From Kiloniellaceae bacterium (GTDB taxonomy: Bacteria; Pseudomonadota; Alphaproteobacteria; Kiloniellales; J153): 32,739 nt of DNA. Positions 1-7,817 of the stretch are shown piece after piece. The stretch lies in assembly GCA_021776135.1 (NCBI GenBank), contig JAJFGL010000050.1, positions 1-32,739 of the forward strand, written 5' to 3'. The stretch's first letter is position 1. Each line of letters opens with the position of its first letter. A program made the translations under genes and the position numbers. The notes beneath the pieces are model-generated. The model was not told the DNA's origin. It saw only the letters and a program-made list of their open reading frames with translations, and did no database searches.

Positions 1-64
1 CAGCACCCCGCTTCATAACAACCCCATCAGACCAGCCTAACTGACCAATTCGACGCTCTGTCAT
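1..64 (-). CDS. Partial CDS, N-terminus of probable IS5-like transposase
   Basis: A leftward reading frame starts with ATG at 64-62 and runs open off the left edge for 21 codons (MTERRIGQLGWSDGVVMKRG...). A GGAG Shine-Dalgarno lies six bases upstream of the ATG. The short N-terminus resembles the opening 'IGQLS..D' segment of some IS5-type transposases, but 21 residues are too few to be sure. The flanking bases 65-130 are clearly more AT-rich than the genes to the right, as expected at an insertion-sequence end. It could instead be an unrelated small protein. Confidence 0.4.
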   Translation of the reverse strand, partial: MTERRIGQLGWSDGVVMKRGA

Positions 65-131
65 GCTTCACTCCAATCAATGAACTAACAAAATCATCGA
101 ATCACTATCTATCCCTTCGTGCAAAGGTCTC

Positions 132-157
132 CATCCTGAGCTTGTCGAAGGACGCAC
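132..157. repeat. Dispersed repeat, CCTGAGCTTGTCGAAGGAC type, copy 1
   Basis: This 26 bp stretch matches 1488-1513 at 23 of 26 positions. The consensus core is CCTGAGCYTGKCGAAGGACG. It is a familiar kind of intergenic repeat in alphaproteobacterial genomes. Both copies here lie between genes. Confidence 0.6.
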
Positions 158-180
158 GGCGTTAATCCAGGCAATTGTTC

Positions 181-208
181 TTGATTTGTTCCTACCTGGC
201 GCTACACT
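181..208 (+). promoter_or_regulatory. Candidate sigma70 promoter for the radical SAM gene
   Basis: TTGATT (181-186) and TACACT (203-208) are separated by 16 bases. The -10 box ends six bases before the ATG at 215 and there is no Shine-Dalgarno, so transcription would begin at or next to the start codon, giving a leaderless mRNA. Prediction from sequence only. Confidence 0.4.
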
Positions 209-214
209 TCCCCC

Positions 215-1309
215 ATGGCCGATATCTTAGCCAGCCAAGCGCGCAAGGGGCGCGGCGCGGTCAGTAACGCGAGCGGGCGTTACGAAGCCCTGACCCGCGT
301 CGCCGTGGACGATGGTTGGCTAAACCAGGGTTGGATGGACCGGGACGAAGACCTGCCACCCCTGCGCACCAGCGTCGCCATCGACGCCAGCCGCACGGTG
401 ATCGCCCGCAACGCTTCGCCCGATGTGCCCTTCGACCGCTCGATCAACCCCTACCGGGGCTGCGAACATGGCTGCGTTTATTGCTTCGCGCGCCCGACCC
501 ATGCCTGGCTGGGCCTGTCGCCGGGGCAGGATTTCGAAACCAAGCTCTTCGCCAAGCCCGAAGCGGCGCGTCTGCTGGAAGCGGAACTCGCCAAGCCGTC
601 CTACAAGCCCGAGGTCATCGCCCTGGGCACCAATACCGATCCCTATCAGCCGGTCGAGCGGCAAATGGGCATCATGCGCGAGATTCTGGAGGTTCTATGG
701 CGCGCCCGCCATCCGGTCGCCATCGTCACCAAGTCGAACCTGATCCTGCGCGATCTGGATATCCTGGGGCCCATGGCCGCGTCCGGCCTGGCGCGGGTCA
801 TGGTTTCCCTGACCACCCTGAAGCCGGACCTGGCCCGCAAGCTGGAACCCCGCGCCCCGCGCCCGGCCTTGCGCCTGGCGGCCATGGCGGGCCTGGCGAA
901 AGCCGGTATCCCCCTTGGCGTGCTGACCGCGCCCCTGATCCCGGCCCTGAACGACGACGAGCTCGAGGCCTTGCTGGAAGCCGCCCTGGCGGCGGGGGCG
1001 GGCAGCGCCGATTATGTCCTTTTACGCCTGCCCCTGGAAGTCGGACCCCTGTTCGAGGAATGGCTGGACGCCCACTATCCGGACCGTAAGGCTCATGTCC
1101 TCAGTCTGGTGCGCCAAACCAGGGGTGGAAAACTCTACGATTCCGCCTGGCACACAAGGCGCAGTGGGCGTGGGGTTTACGCCAAGCTCATGGCGCACCG
1201 CTTCGCCCTCGCCTGCACCCGCCTCGGCCTGGGCCGCGATGTCTGGGCCCTCGACACGGCGCAGTTCCAAAGGCCCGTGCTTCCCGGCGCGCAGCTCAGC
1301 TTGCTTTAG
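215..1309 (+). CDS. PA0069 family radical SAM protein (SPL-like)
   Basis: This 364-residue protein belongs to the spore-photoproduct-lyase-like radical SAM group annotated as PA0069/Rv2578c family. The [4Fe-4S] cluster motif CX3CX2C is at C83, C87 and C90 (CEHGCVYC), directly after the conserved NPYRG segment. It is followed by the family-typical 'PTHAWLGL' and 'LGTNTDPYQP' segments that belong to the SAM-binding TIM-barrel core. The substrate is unknown in this family; a DNA-repair role has been suggested only by similarity to photoproduct lyase. The length is normal. The start ATG has no Shine-Dalgarno but lies six bases after a -10-like box, which suggests leaderless translation. It stands alone; the next gene is about 320 bases downstream. 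Confidence 0.88.
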   Translation: MADILASQARKGRGAVSNASGRYEALTRVAVDDGWLNQGWMDRDEDLPPLRTSVAIDASRTVIARNASPDVPFDRSINPYRGCEHGCVYCFARPTHAWLGLSPGQDFETKLFAKPEAARLLEAELAKPSYKPEVIALGTNTDPYQPVERQMGIMREILEVLWRARHPVAIVTKSNLILRDLDILGPMAASGLARVMVSLTTLKPDLARKLEPRAPRPALRLAAMAGLAKAGIPLGVLTAPLIPALNDDELEALLEAALAAGAGSADYVLLRLPLEVGPLFEEWLDAHYPDRKAHVLSLVRQTRGGKLYDSAWHTRRSGRGVYAKLMAHRFALACTRLGLGRDVWALDTAQFQRPVLPGAQLSLL

Positions 1310-1365
1310 CGCCTGCCGGAGGAGGGCTTGGATCGATACTGTGCGTGCTTCAATAACCCAATAAC

Positions 1366-1394
1366 GTCATTGCCGGACTTGATCCGGCAATCCA
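1366..1394 (-). repeat. Dispersed palindromic repeat (TCAAG-core), copy a
   Basis: On the minus strand this reads TGGA-N8-TCAAG-N8-TGAC, with the two 8-base arms complementary (TTGCCGGA/TCCGGCAA). It matches 22111-22139 at 27 of 29 positions, and the two differences are compensatory. Together with the copy at 1420-1448 it forms a head-to-head pair. Confidence 0.7.
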
Positions 1395-1419
1395 TCGAGC
1401 CCCGAGACCGGCTTTGCCA

Positions 1420-1448
1420 TGGACCCACGGATCAAGTCCGTGGGTGAC
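1420..1448 (+). repeat. Dispersed palindromic repeat (TCAAG-core), copy b
   Basis: Same architecture TGGA-N8-TCAAG-N8-TGAC, but with different complementary arms (CCCACGGA/TCCGTGGG). It lies 25 bases from copy a, in opposite orientation. The 318-base gap 1310-1627 holds these two repeats, the repeat at 1488-1513 and the promoter region of the antiporter gene. No gene is visible in it. Confidence 0.65.
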
Positions 1449-1487
1449 GATAAAAAGAATGACGATCTTCCTCATCCTGAGTCGCCT

Positions 1488-1513
1488 CACCCTGAGCCTG
1501 GCGAAGGACGCAC
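1488..1513. repeat. Dispersed repeat, CCTGAGCTTGTCGAAGGAC type, copy 2
   Basis: Matches 132-157 at 23 of 26 positions. A further partial copy of its first ten bases (TCATCCTGAG) begins about 16 bases upstream. Confidence 0.6.
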
Positions 1514-1627
1514 CGGCGAGGCCGCGGCGCTAAACAGTCTTGCCCTGCCCGCCCAAGGCGCTCTCTTGCCCAAAATCGGGTATCATGTGTAAGCATGAGC
1601 TTCATCTAAGGCGTCTGAGTTTAGGTT

Positions 1628-2971
1628 ATGCACGAAACCGCGAGCGCCCTGACCGGATTGGCGATCGTCGCCGTGGCGGCCTTGGGCTGCGGCATGCTCA
1701 TGCGGCGTTTCAAGCAGCCGGCGGTCATGGGTTATATCCTGGCCGGCGTTATCCTGGGGCCGGGCGGCCTGGGCCTGGTCGAAAGCCGCGAGTTTATTTC
1801 CCTCCTGGCCGAGCTTGGCGTGCTCTTGCTTCTGTTTCTGATCGGCATGGAGATTTCCCTGCGCGCGATCCGCGAGGTCTGGAAGATCGCGGTCACCGTG
1901 ACCCTGCTGCAAATCGTCATCGGCCTGGGCGCCATGTCGGCGGTCGGCGCGGTACTCCAGTGGCCCCTGGCGCTCACGGTCCTGCTCGGCTTCGTGGTCG
2001 CCTTGTCGAGCACCGCGGTCGCCATCAAGATGCTGGAGGATCTGGGCGAGCTGCGCAGCCGCACCGGCCAGATCACGATCGCGATCCTGGTCGCCCAGGA
2101 CTTGGCCGTGGTGCCCATGATGCTGATTGTCGGATCGTTCCGGGGCGGCCAGGGAATCGGTTGGAGCGCCCTGCTGACCGTGGCCTTGTCGGTCGTCTTT
2201 CTGGCGATCCTGATCGTTTTCCTTCTACGCCGGCAACGCCTGCGTCTGCCCTTCGCCCGCGCCGTGGGCAATAGCGCCGAGTTGACGCCGCTCGCGGGGC
2301 TGGCGTTTTGTTTCGGCGCCGCCGCGCTCTCGGGCCTGCTCGGGCTTTCCGCCGCCTATGGGGCCTTTCTGGCCGGCATGGTGATCGGCAATTCAACCAG
2401 CCGCCGGGCCATGATCCATCACATGCTGCCGATCCAATCGGTGTTGTTGATGGTGTTCTTCCTGTCCATCGGCCTGCTGCTCGACATCACATATATCTGG
2501 GACAATATCTGGACGGTTCTCGCCATCGTGGTCTTTGTCGCGGTCTTCAAGACCGCCTTGAACATCGTCTTGATCCGGGGCCTGGGCGAGACTTGGCCGC
2601 GCGCCTTTCTGGCCGGCGCCATGCTCGCGCAACTGGGTGAGTTTTCCTTTGTCCTGGCCGCCCTGGGCCTGAGCGCGGCGGCCATCGACGACCAGGGTTA
2701 CCGCCTGATCGTCGCGGTCACGGTCTTATCCCTGCTCGGCAGCGCGTTTTGGCTGGAGACGGCGCGGCGCCTGAACCGGGTTGTCCTGCTGGGCATCACC
2801 TCCGGCCGCGAAACCATGCGCGTCGCCTTCGGCCACGAGGCCGGCGCCGTGGTGCGCTCGACCCGGCGCGCCGAAAGCGCGGTGGCCGATGCGGCAGGCA
2901 GTGCGCAGCGCTGGTTTAGCGGCATCAAACTTCACCGCCGCCCCAGCGCGCCGCCGGACAAAACGGACTAG
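1628..2971 (+). CDS. CPA2-family monovalent cation:proton antiporter (KefB/YbaL-like core)
   Basis: This 447-residue inner-membrane protein has a run of about 12-13 hydrophobic segments from residue 7 to about 385, matching the Na+/H+ exchanger domain of the CPA2 family. Typical segments include 'QPAVMGYILAGVILGP' near the N-terminus, 'ALSSTAVAIKMLED' and 'LAQLGEFSFVLAALG'. It would exchange K+ or Na+ for protons. The C-terminal tail after the last helix is only about 65 residues, polar and basic. The RCK/TrkA-N nucleotide-binding domain that gates KefB and KefC (about 600 residues) is absent, so glutathione-adduct gating is not expected. The stop lies five bases before rnhB, so the two are probably cotranscribed. 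An AGG just upstream of the ATG gives a weak ribosome site. Confidence 0.85.
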   Translation: MHETASALTGLAIVAVAALGCGMLMRRFKQPAVMGYILAGVILGPGGLGLVESREFISLLAELGVLLLLFLIGMEISLRAIREVWKIAVTVTLLQIVIGLGAMSAVGAVLQWPLALTVLLGFVVALSSTAVAIKMLEDLGELRSRTGQITIAILVAQDLAVVPMMLIVGSFRGGQGIGWSALLTVALSVVFLAILIVFLLRRQRLRLPFARAVGNSAELTPLAGLAFCFGAAALSGLLGLSAAYGAFLAGMVIGNSTSRRAMIHHMLPIQSVLLMVFFLSIGLLLDITYIWDNIWTVLAIVVFVAVFKTALNIVLIRGLGETWPRAFLAGAMLAQLGEFSFVLAALGLSAAAIDDQGYRLIVAVTVLSLLGSAFWLETARRLNRVVLLGITSGRETMRVAFGHEAGAVVRSTRRAESAVADAAGSAQRWFSGIKLHRRPSAPPDKTD

Positions 2972-2976
2972 CCCCC

Positions 2977-3615
2977 ATGCCCGATTTCGCGTTGGAATTG
3001 GAACACGCCAAGGACCGCATGGTGATCGGCCTGGATGAAGCCGGGCGCGGGCCCTGGGCCGGGCCGGTGGTCGCCGCCGCCGTCTGGCTCGACCCGCAAC
3101 GCACGCCGGAAACTTTGTTGGCCGGTTTGGACGACAGCAAGGCGCTCAGTCCGGCGGCGCGCGCGAAGCTCCATGATGCAATCCTAGCCAGCGCGCGCGC
3201 GGGCGCCGCGGCTTATGGCATCGCCGAGGCCACGCCCGGGGAAATCGACGAGATAAACATTCTCCAAGCGAGCCTGCTGGCCATGAGCCGGGCGGCGGAA
3301 CAACTGGCGGTGGCCGCCGGACGCAAACCCGGTGCGGCGCTGGTGGACGGCCTCCATGCCCCCAAGCTGACCTGCCCGGCGCAACCCGTGGTCAAGGGCG
3401 ACGCCTTGAGTCTCTCCATCGCCGCCGCCTCGATTCTGGCCAAGGTGACCCGCGACCGGATCATGGGCGAACTGGCGGCGCGCCATCCGGGCTATGGCTG
3501 GGAACGCAACAAGGGCTACGGCACCGCCGAACACCGCCGCGCGCTAGACTGGCTGGGAGTCACGAAAGAGCACCGCCGCAGCTTCCGCCCGGTGCGCGAA
3601 CGCTTGGCGGACTAA
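2977..3615 (+). CDS. rnhB: Ribonuclease HII
   Basis: This cytoplasmic enzyme cleaves the RNA strand of RNA-DNA hybrids and starts removal of single ribonucleotides from DNA. The 212 residues are the usual length. The N-terminal signature GLDEAGRGPWAGPVV gives catalytic D20 and E21. D124 in 'VDGLHAP' and D142 in 'KGDALSLSIAAASI' complete the acidic metal-binding set. The gene follows the antiporter by five bases and has no clear Shine-Dalgarno, suggesting translational coupling. It converges on gshA, 40 bases away. Confidence 0.95.
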   Translation: MPDFALELEHAKDRMVIGLDEAGRGPWAGPVVAAAVWLDPQRTPETLLAGLDDSKALSPAARAKLHDAILASARAGAAAYGIAEATPGEIDEINILQASLLAMSRAAEQLAVAAGRKPGAALVDGLHAPKLTCPAQPVVKGDALSLSIAAASILAKVTRDRIMGELAARHPGYGWERNKGYGTAEHRRALDWLGVTKEHRRSFRPVRERLAD

Positions 3616-3655
3616 TACCGGCGGCTTCAGCCCGCGCCAGGCTCAACATGTGGCG

Positions 3656-5023
3656 TTAGTAGGGAATATCGCAAAACAGTTCGTCGATATCGCCGCCCCA
3701 GTCGCCGTGAAAAGCCGCCAGCAGGCCTTCGGCCGGGGTTGGGCCGCCGGCCACGATCTCGTGCAGATCGTCGAGGAAATGGGTTTCGTCCAGGCCGCCG
3801 CCGTCGAGACGGGCGCGCGCCTTTAGGCCGCCGGTGGCGATCTCCAGGGTTGTCTTCGCGGCCTCGCGCAGGGTGGCGCCGCGAAACGGGGTCGCCAGAC
3901 CTTGGCGCGGCACCCCGGCGCGCAGGGCCAGGTGTTCTTCGTGGGTCCAGTCCTTGACCAGATCCCAGGCCGCATCCAGGGAGCCTTGGTCGTAGAGCAG
4001 CCCGACCCAGAGCGCGGGCAGGCCGCAAATGCTCTCCCAGGGTCCGCCGTCGGCGCCGCGCATTTCCAGAAAGCGCTTCAGCCGCACTTCGGGAAACAAG
4101 GTCGACATGTGATCGACCCAATCGCTGCCGGTCGCGGTCTCGCCGGGCAGGGCCGGCAGCTTGCCGGCCATGAAATCGCGGAACGACTGCCCGCGCGCGT
4201 CGATGTAACGGCCATCGCGGTAGACGAAATACATGGGCACGTCGAGGACGTGATCCACATAGCGCTCGAATCCCATGCCGTCCTCGAACACGAAGGGCAG
4301 GATGCCGCAACGGTCCGGGTCGGTATCGGTCCAGATGTGGCTGCGGTAACTCAGGAAACCGTTTGGTTTTCCTTCGGTGAAGGGGGAATTGGCGAACAGG
4401 GCCGTGGCCACCGGCTGCAGGGCCAGGGCGACGCGGAATTTTTTCACCATGTCGGCTTCGGAGCGGTAGTCCAGATTGACCTGCACCGTGCAGGTGCGCA
4501 GCATCATGTCGAGGCCGAGGCTGCCCTTGGCCTCCATCTGCGCGCGCATGATTTTGTAACGGCCCTTGGGCATCCAGGGGATATCGGCGCGCCGCCATTT
4601 GGGCTCGAAGCCGATACCGATCACCCCGGCGTTCAGCGGCCCGGTCACGTCCTTGACCTGGTCCAGGTGGGTGTGCACCTCGTCGCAGGTCTGGTGGATT
4701 GTCTCAAGCGGCGCGCCGGAGAGCTCGAACTGCCCGCCGGGCTCCAGGGTGATGCTGCAAGCGTCCATTGTCAGGGCGATGGGTTGCCCGTCTTCCTCGA
4801 TCGCCTGCCAACCGAATTTCGCGCTCATGCCGTCCAGAACCGCGCGGATGCCACCGGGCCCGTCGTAGGGCGCCCGGCGCAGGCCGTCGCGCAGATAGAT
4901 GAGCTTTTCATGCTCGGTCCCGATACGCCAGTCCTCGGGCGCCTTGTTGCCGGCCTCAATGTAAGCGACCAGTTCGCCCTTGCCGGAAATCGGTTCGCCC
5001 TTGCCTTGGGGAGGTGCTGACAT
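3656..5023 (-). CDS. gshA: Glutamate--cysteine ligase, alphaproteobacterial/plant type
   Basis: It catalyses the ATP-dependent first step of glutathione synthesis, joining L-glutamate and L-cysteine in the cytoplasm. The protein belongs to the GCS2 group shared by plants and alphaproteobacteria. Recognisable segments are 'GTEHEKLIYL', the substrate-binding 'EPGGQFELSGAPLETIHQ', 'GIGFEPKWRRADIPWMPKGRY' and 'HMSTLFPEVRLKRFLEMRGAD'. I chose the ATG at 5023 (455 residues, starting MSAPPQGKG) over a longer frame. An AGGGAA Shine-Dalgarno precedes it, overlapping the rsmE stop codon eight bases away. That spacing makes rsmE-gshA an operon. Confidence 0.93.
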   Translation of the reverse strand: MSAPPQGKGEPISGKGELVAYIEAGNKAPEDWRIGTEHEKLIYLRDGLRRAPYDGPGGIRAVLDGMSAKFGWQAIEEDGQPIALTMDACSITLEPGGQFELSGAPLETIHQTCDEVHTHLDQVKDVTGPLNAGVIGIGFEPKWRRADIPWMPKGRYKIMRAQMEAKGSLGLDMMLRTCTVQVNLDYRSEADMVKKFRVALALQPVATALFANSPFTEGKPNGFLSYRSHIWTDTDPDRCGILPFVFEDGMGFERYVDHVLDVPMYFVYRDGRYIDARGQSFRDFMAGKLPALPGETATGSDWVDHMSTLFPEVRLKRFLEMRGADGGPWESICGLPALWVGLLYDQGSLDAAWDLVKDWTHEEHLALRAGVPRQGLATPFRGATLREAAKTTLEIATGGLKARARLDGGGLDETHFLDDLHEIVAGGPTPAEGLLAAFHGDWGGDIDELFCDIPY

Positions 5024-5031
5024 TTGTTTCC

Positions 5032-5799
5032 CTAATCCAATGTGCGCCATGCGGGCCGGGCCTGCCCGTCGCCGAGTATCGCCTGCCAAGACGCCAGGGC
5101 CGCCAAGGCGGCGGTGTCGGCGCGCAGCACGCGTGGGCCCAAACCTACGGGAATAACAAATGCGCGCCGGCGCAGATCGTCAAGTTCGGATTGCGCATAG
5201 CCCCCCTCCGGCCCGGTCATGACCGCCCAGGGACCGGAGGCGGACTCGCCAGCCGCCGCGCTCAAGACCTCGCCGATGGGCCGGGCCGGGCCCGCCTCGG
5301 CGCAGACCAGAAGGCGGCGTTCTACGGGCCAGCCCTCCAGAAGCGATTCCAGGGTAACCGGCGCGCGGACCTCGGGCAGGCTCAAGCGGCCGCAAAGCTC
5401 GGCCGCCTCGCGGGCATTGGCCGCCAGGCGTTCGGTATTGACCCGGCTGACGGCGGTAAAGCGGGTCATGACCGGTTGCAGCACGGCGGCCCCCAGTTCG
5501 GTCGCCTTTTCGGCCAGGAAGTCGATGCGGGCGCGCTTGATAGGGGCGAAGACCAGCCAGATATCGGCCGCCGGACGTGGCTCGCGCAGTTGTTCGTGCA
5601 GCCCCAGCGAGCACCAGCCCTTGCCAAGGCCGTCGATACGCGCCCGCCATTCGCCGTCGCGGGCGTTGAAGACGGCCAGGTCCGCCCCCCGCTCAAGCCG
5701 CAGGACGCTGCGCAGATAATGGGCGCGGGCGCGGTCGAGGCCGATTTCCCGGCCTTCGCTAAGCTCGTCGTCCAGGTAAAGCCGGGTTTCCGTCCGCAT
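5032..5799 (-). CDS. rsmE: 16S rRNA (uracil(1498)-N(3))-methyltransferase
   Basis: RsmE methylates N3 of U1498 in 16S rRNA of the 30S subunit using S-adenosylmethionine. The fold is an N-terminal PUA-like domain followed by a SPOUT (trefoil-knot) methyltransferase domain. The C-terminal SAM-site signature is clear: 'TGPEGGYAQSE' followed by 'VGLGPRVLRADTAALAAL'. The start is set at the ATG at 5799 (MRTETRLYL..., 255 residues). The frame is open 148 codons further upstream, but that part lies antisense to ubiA and is not conserved-looking. It is divergent from ubiA and upstream of gshA, an arrangement common in alphaproteobacteria. Confidence 0.93.
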   Translation of the reverse strand: MRTETRLYLDDELSEGREIGLDRARAHYLRSVLRLERGADLAVFNARDGEWRARIDGLGKGWCSLGLHEQLREPRPAADIWLVFAPIKRARIDFLAEKATELGAAVLQPVMTRFTAVSRVNTERLAANAREAAELCGRLSLPEVRAPVTLESLLEGWPVERRLLVCAEAGPARPIGEVLSAAAGESASGPWAVMTGPEGGYAQSELDDLRRRAFVIPVGLGPRVLRADTAALAALASWQAILGDGQARPAWRTLD

Positions 5800-5849
5800 T
5801 CGGCCAATCCATTTCGCGCCGAGCCGTTTCGCGCGCCAAGGCTCCTTGA

Positions 5850-5855
5850 TATAAA
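5850..5855 (+). promoter_or_regulatory. Candidate -10 box for ubiA
   Basis: TATAAA lies seven bases before the ubiA ATG, with no good Shine-Dalgarno between, which would produce a leaderless or nearly leaderless transcript. No convincing -35 box is visible at the right distance. Confidence 0.3.
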
Positions 5856-5862
5856 GACGATT

Positions 5863-6777
5863 ATGGCAGATGCCAGCGATATACGCACCGACCATTGGAC
5901 CCTGCGCCGCGCCCCGGCGGGCTTGCGGCCCTATCTGCGCCTGATCCGCATCGACCGCCCCATCGGCACCTGGCTGCTGCTGTTCCCCTGCTGGTGGAGC
6001 CTGGCCCTGGCGGCCGGGGCGCAAGGCGCATGGCCCGATGGGCGGCTGATGGCGCTCTTCGCCCTCGGCGCCTTGATCATGCGCGGCGCGGGCTGCGTGG
6101 TGAACGACCTGGCCGACCGCAGAATCGACGCTTTGGTCGCGCGCACCGCCGCCCGCCCCATCGCCAGCGGCGAGGTCAGCGTCGCCCGGGCCTTGGCGTT
6201 CCTGGCCGCCCTCCTGCTGGCCGGTCTGGCGGTCCTGCTTCAACTCAATAGCTTCGCGATCGTCCTGGGCGCCGCCTCCCTGCTGCTGGTCGCGGTCTAT
6301 CCCTTGATGAAGCGGGTGACATTTTGGCCCCAGGCCTGGCTCGGCCTGACTTTCAATTGGGGCGCGCTACTGGGCTGGGCGGCGGCGCGCGGTGAGATTT
6401 CAGCGCCCGCGCTTTGGTTGTATGCCGCCGGGATCGCCTGGACCCTGGGCTACGACACCATCTACGCGCACCAGGACAAGGAGGACGACGTGCTGGCCGG
6501 GGTCAAGTCCACGGCCCTGAAGTTCGGCCCCGCGACCAAGTCCTGGCTGACCGGTTTCTACGCCCTGACCCTGGCGTTCCTGGCCGCCGCCATGATGAGC
6601 GCCGGCTTGTCCTGGCCGTCCTATCTTGGCATCGCCCTCGCCGCCCTGTTGTTTGCCTGGCAGATCGTCAGCCTCGATATAAACAACGCGGAAAACTGCC
6701 TGACCCGCTTCAAATCCAGCCGCTTCGTGGGCTGGCTGGTTTTAGGTGGGATCGCCGCTTCTAGCGCCTGGGCATGA
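5863..6777 (+). CDS. ubiA: 4-hydroxybenzoate polyprenyltransferase
   Basis: UbiA attaches the polyprenyl tail to 4-hydroxybenzoate, the first membrane step in ubiquinone synthesis. The 304-residue protein has multiple transmembrane helices. It carries both Asp-rich Mg-diphosphate motifs: N81-D82-x2-D85-x3-D89 within 'NDLADRRIDALVARTAARP', and 'YDTIYAHQDKEDD' at 197-209. I start it at the ATG at 5863 (MADASDIRTD); the same frame is open to 5014, but that part is antisense to rsmE. It lies back to back with rsmE. The 3' end overlaps the end of the converging mch gene by 17 bases. Confidence 0.95.
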   Translation: MADASDIRTDHWTLRRAPAGLRPYLRLIRIDRPIGTWLLLFPCWWSLALAAGAQGAWPDGRLMALFALGALIMRGAGCVVNDLADRRIDALVARTAARPIASGEVSVARALAFLAALLLAGLAVLLQLNSFAIVLGAASLLLVAVYPLMKRVTFWPQAWLGLTFNWGALLGWAAARGEISAPALWLYAAGIAWTLGYDTIYAHQDKEDDVLAGVKSTALKFGPATKSWLTGFYALTLAFLAAAMMSAGLSWPSYLGIALAALLFAWQIVSLDINNAENCLTRFKSSRFVGWLVLGGIAASSAWA

Positions 6778-7816
6778 GGACCGTATAGTCGAGGTCGAGG
6801 ACCACCGCCGGGTCGGCCTTGCCCTCGGCGTCCGCAAGCGGAAAGCCGGCGCAGGGCCGGTTCTTGGCGGCGATGGTGCGCAGGCGCAGGGCGCCCAGGT
6901 CACGGCGTCCCGGCAGGGCCGTCTTCTCCAGAACTTGCGACCAGGCATAGATGGTATCCCCGGCGAAGCTGGGCGCGGTGTGGCGTCCGCCGTTGATGGC
7001 GGCGATGCGAAAGCCGTTGGCCAGGCCGTTGAAGCCGAGCGCCCGGACCAGGGAGATAACGTGCCCGCCATAGACGATGCGTTTGCCGAAGCGTCCGGCC
7101 TGGGCCGCCAGCAAATCGAAATGCACCCGCGCGGTGTTCTGATACAGGCGGGTCGCCATCTGGTGTTCGGCCTCTTCGATGGTCATGCCGTCCCTATGGT
7201 CGATGCGCTCGCCCACCTCGTAGTCGTCCCAAAGATGGGCGGCCCCGGCCAAGCCGCAATCGTACTTGGAGACATCCAAACCCGGCGGCACGGTAATATC
7301 GGCAAGCGGGACGCTTTCGGGCAACGCGGGTATGACCGCATCGGGCGCGGGCGATTCCGGATCGCGCTTCTGGACCATGACCCAGCGGATGTAGTCGAGC
7401 ACCGCCTCGCCGTTCTGATTGACCCCATGGGTGCGAACGTAAACGACGCCGGTTTTACGGTTGGAATTTTCCTTGAGGCCGATCACGGTGCTGACCGCGC
7501 TCAGGGTATCGCCGGGAAAGACCGGCGTCCCGAAAACGCAGGACGCATAGCCCAGATTGGCAACCGCATTGAGGGAGATATCGGGCACGGTCTTGCCGAA
7601 GACCGTGTGAAAGACCAGAAGATCGTCGAGCGGCGCGCGCGCCAAGCCCAGGGCGCGGGCGAAGCCGTCCGAGGAATGAAGCGCGAAACGCGATCCGGTC
7701 AGGGCCGTATAAAGCGCCTGATCGCCCGTGGTCAGGGTGCGCGGCGTAGGGTGGGTCAGGGCTTGGCCGGGCGCGAAGTCCTCGAAAAAATTACCCTGGG
7801 CGGTCTTGCCGGACAC
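6761..7816 (-). CDS. mch: Mesaconyl-CoA hydratase (MaoC-like, double hotdog)
   Basis: This enzyme interconverts mesaconyl-C1-CoA and beta-methylmalyl-CoA in the ethylmalonyl-CoA pathway, used for acetyl-CoA assimilation without isocitrate lyase. The 351-residue protein has the characteristic block 'VFGKTVPDISLNAVANLGYA' followed by 'PGDTLSAVSTVIGLKENSN' and 'LDYIRWVMVQKRD', as recalled for the Rhodobacter enzyme of about 343 residues. A second hotdog half lies from about residue 190 to the end. The start is a GTG at 7816, one base after the stop of the CoA ester lyase gene, so the two genes are translationally coupled. Its 3' end overlaps ubiA by 17 bases. A related MaoC-type dehydratase of other substrate range is the alternative. 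Confidence 0.82.
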   Translation of the reverse strand: MSGKTAQGNFFEDFAPGQALTHPTPRTLTTGDQALYTALTGSRFALHSSDGFARALGLARAPLDDLLVFHTVFGKTVPDISLNAVANLGYASCVFGTPVFPGDTLSAVSTVIGLKENSNRKTGVVYVRTHGVNQNGEAVLDYIRWVMVQKRDPESPAPDAVIPALPESVPLADITVPPGLDVSKYDCGLAGAAHLWDDYEVGERIDHRDGMTIEEAEHQMATRLYQNTARVHFDLLAAQAGRFGKRIVYGGHVISLVRALGFNGLANGFRIAAINGGRHTAPSFAGDTIYAWSQVLEKTALPGRRDLGALRLRTIAAKNRPCAGFPLADAEGKADPAVVLDLDYTVLMPRR

Positions 7817-7817
7817 T

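Noticed and set aside
5014-5862. Upstream extension of the ubiA frame
   Set aside because: Entirely antisense to rsmE; UbiA similarity begins at the ATG at 5863.
5800-6243. Upstream extension of the rsmE frame
   Set aside because: Antisense to ubiA; RsmE begins at MRTETRLYL.
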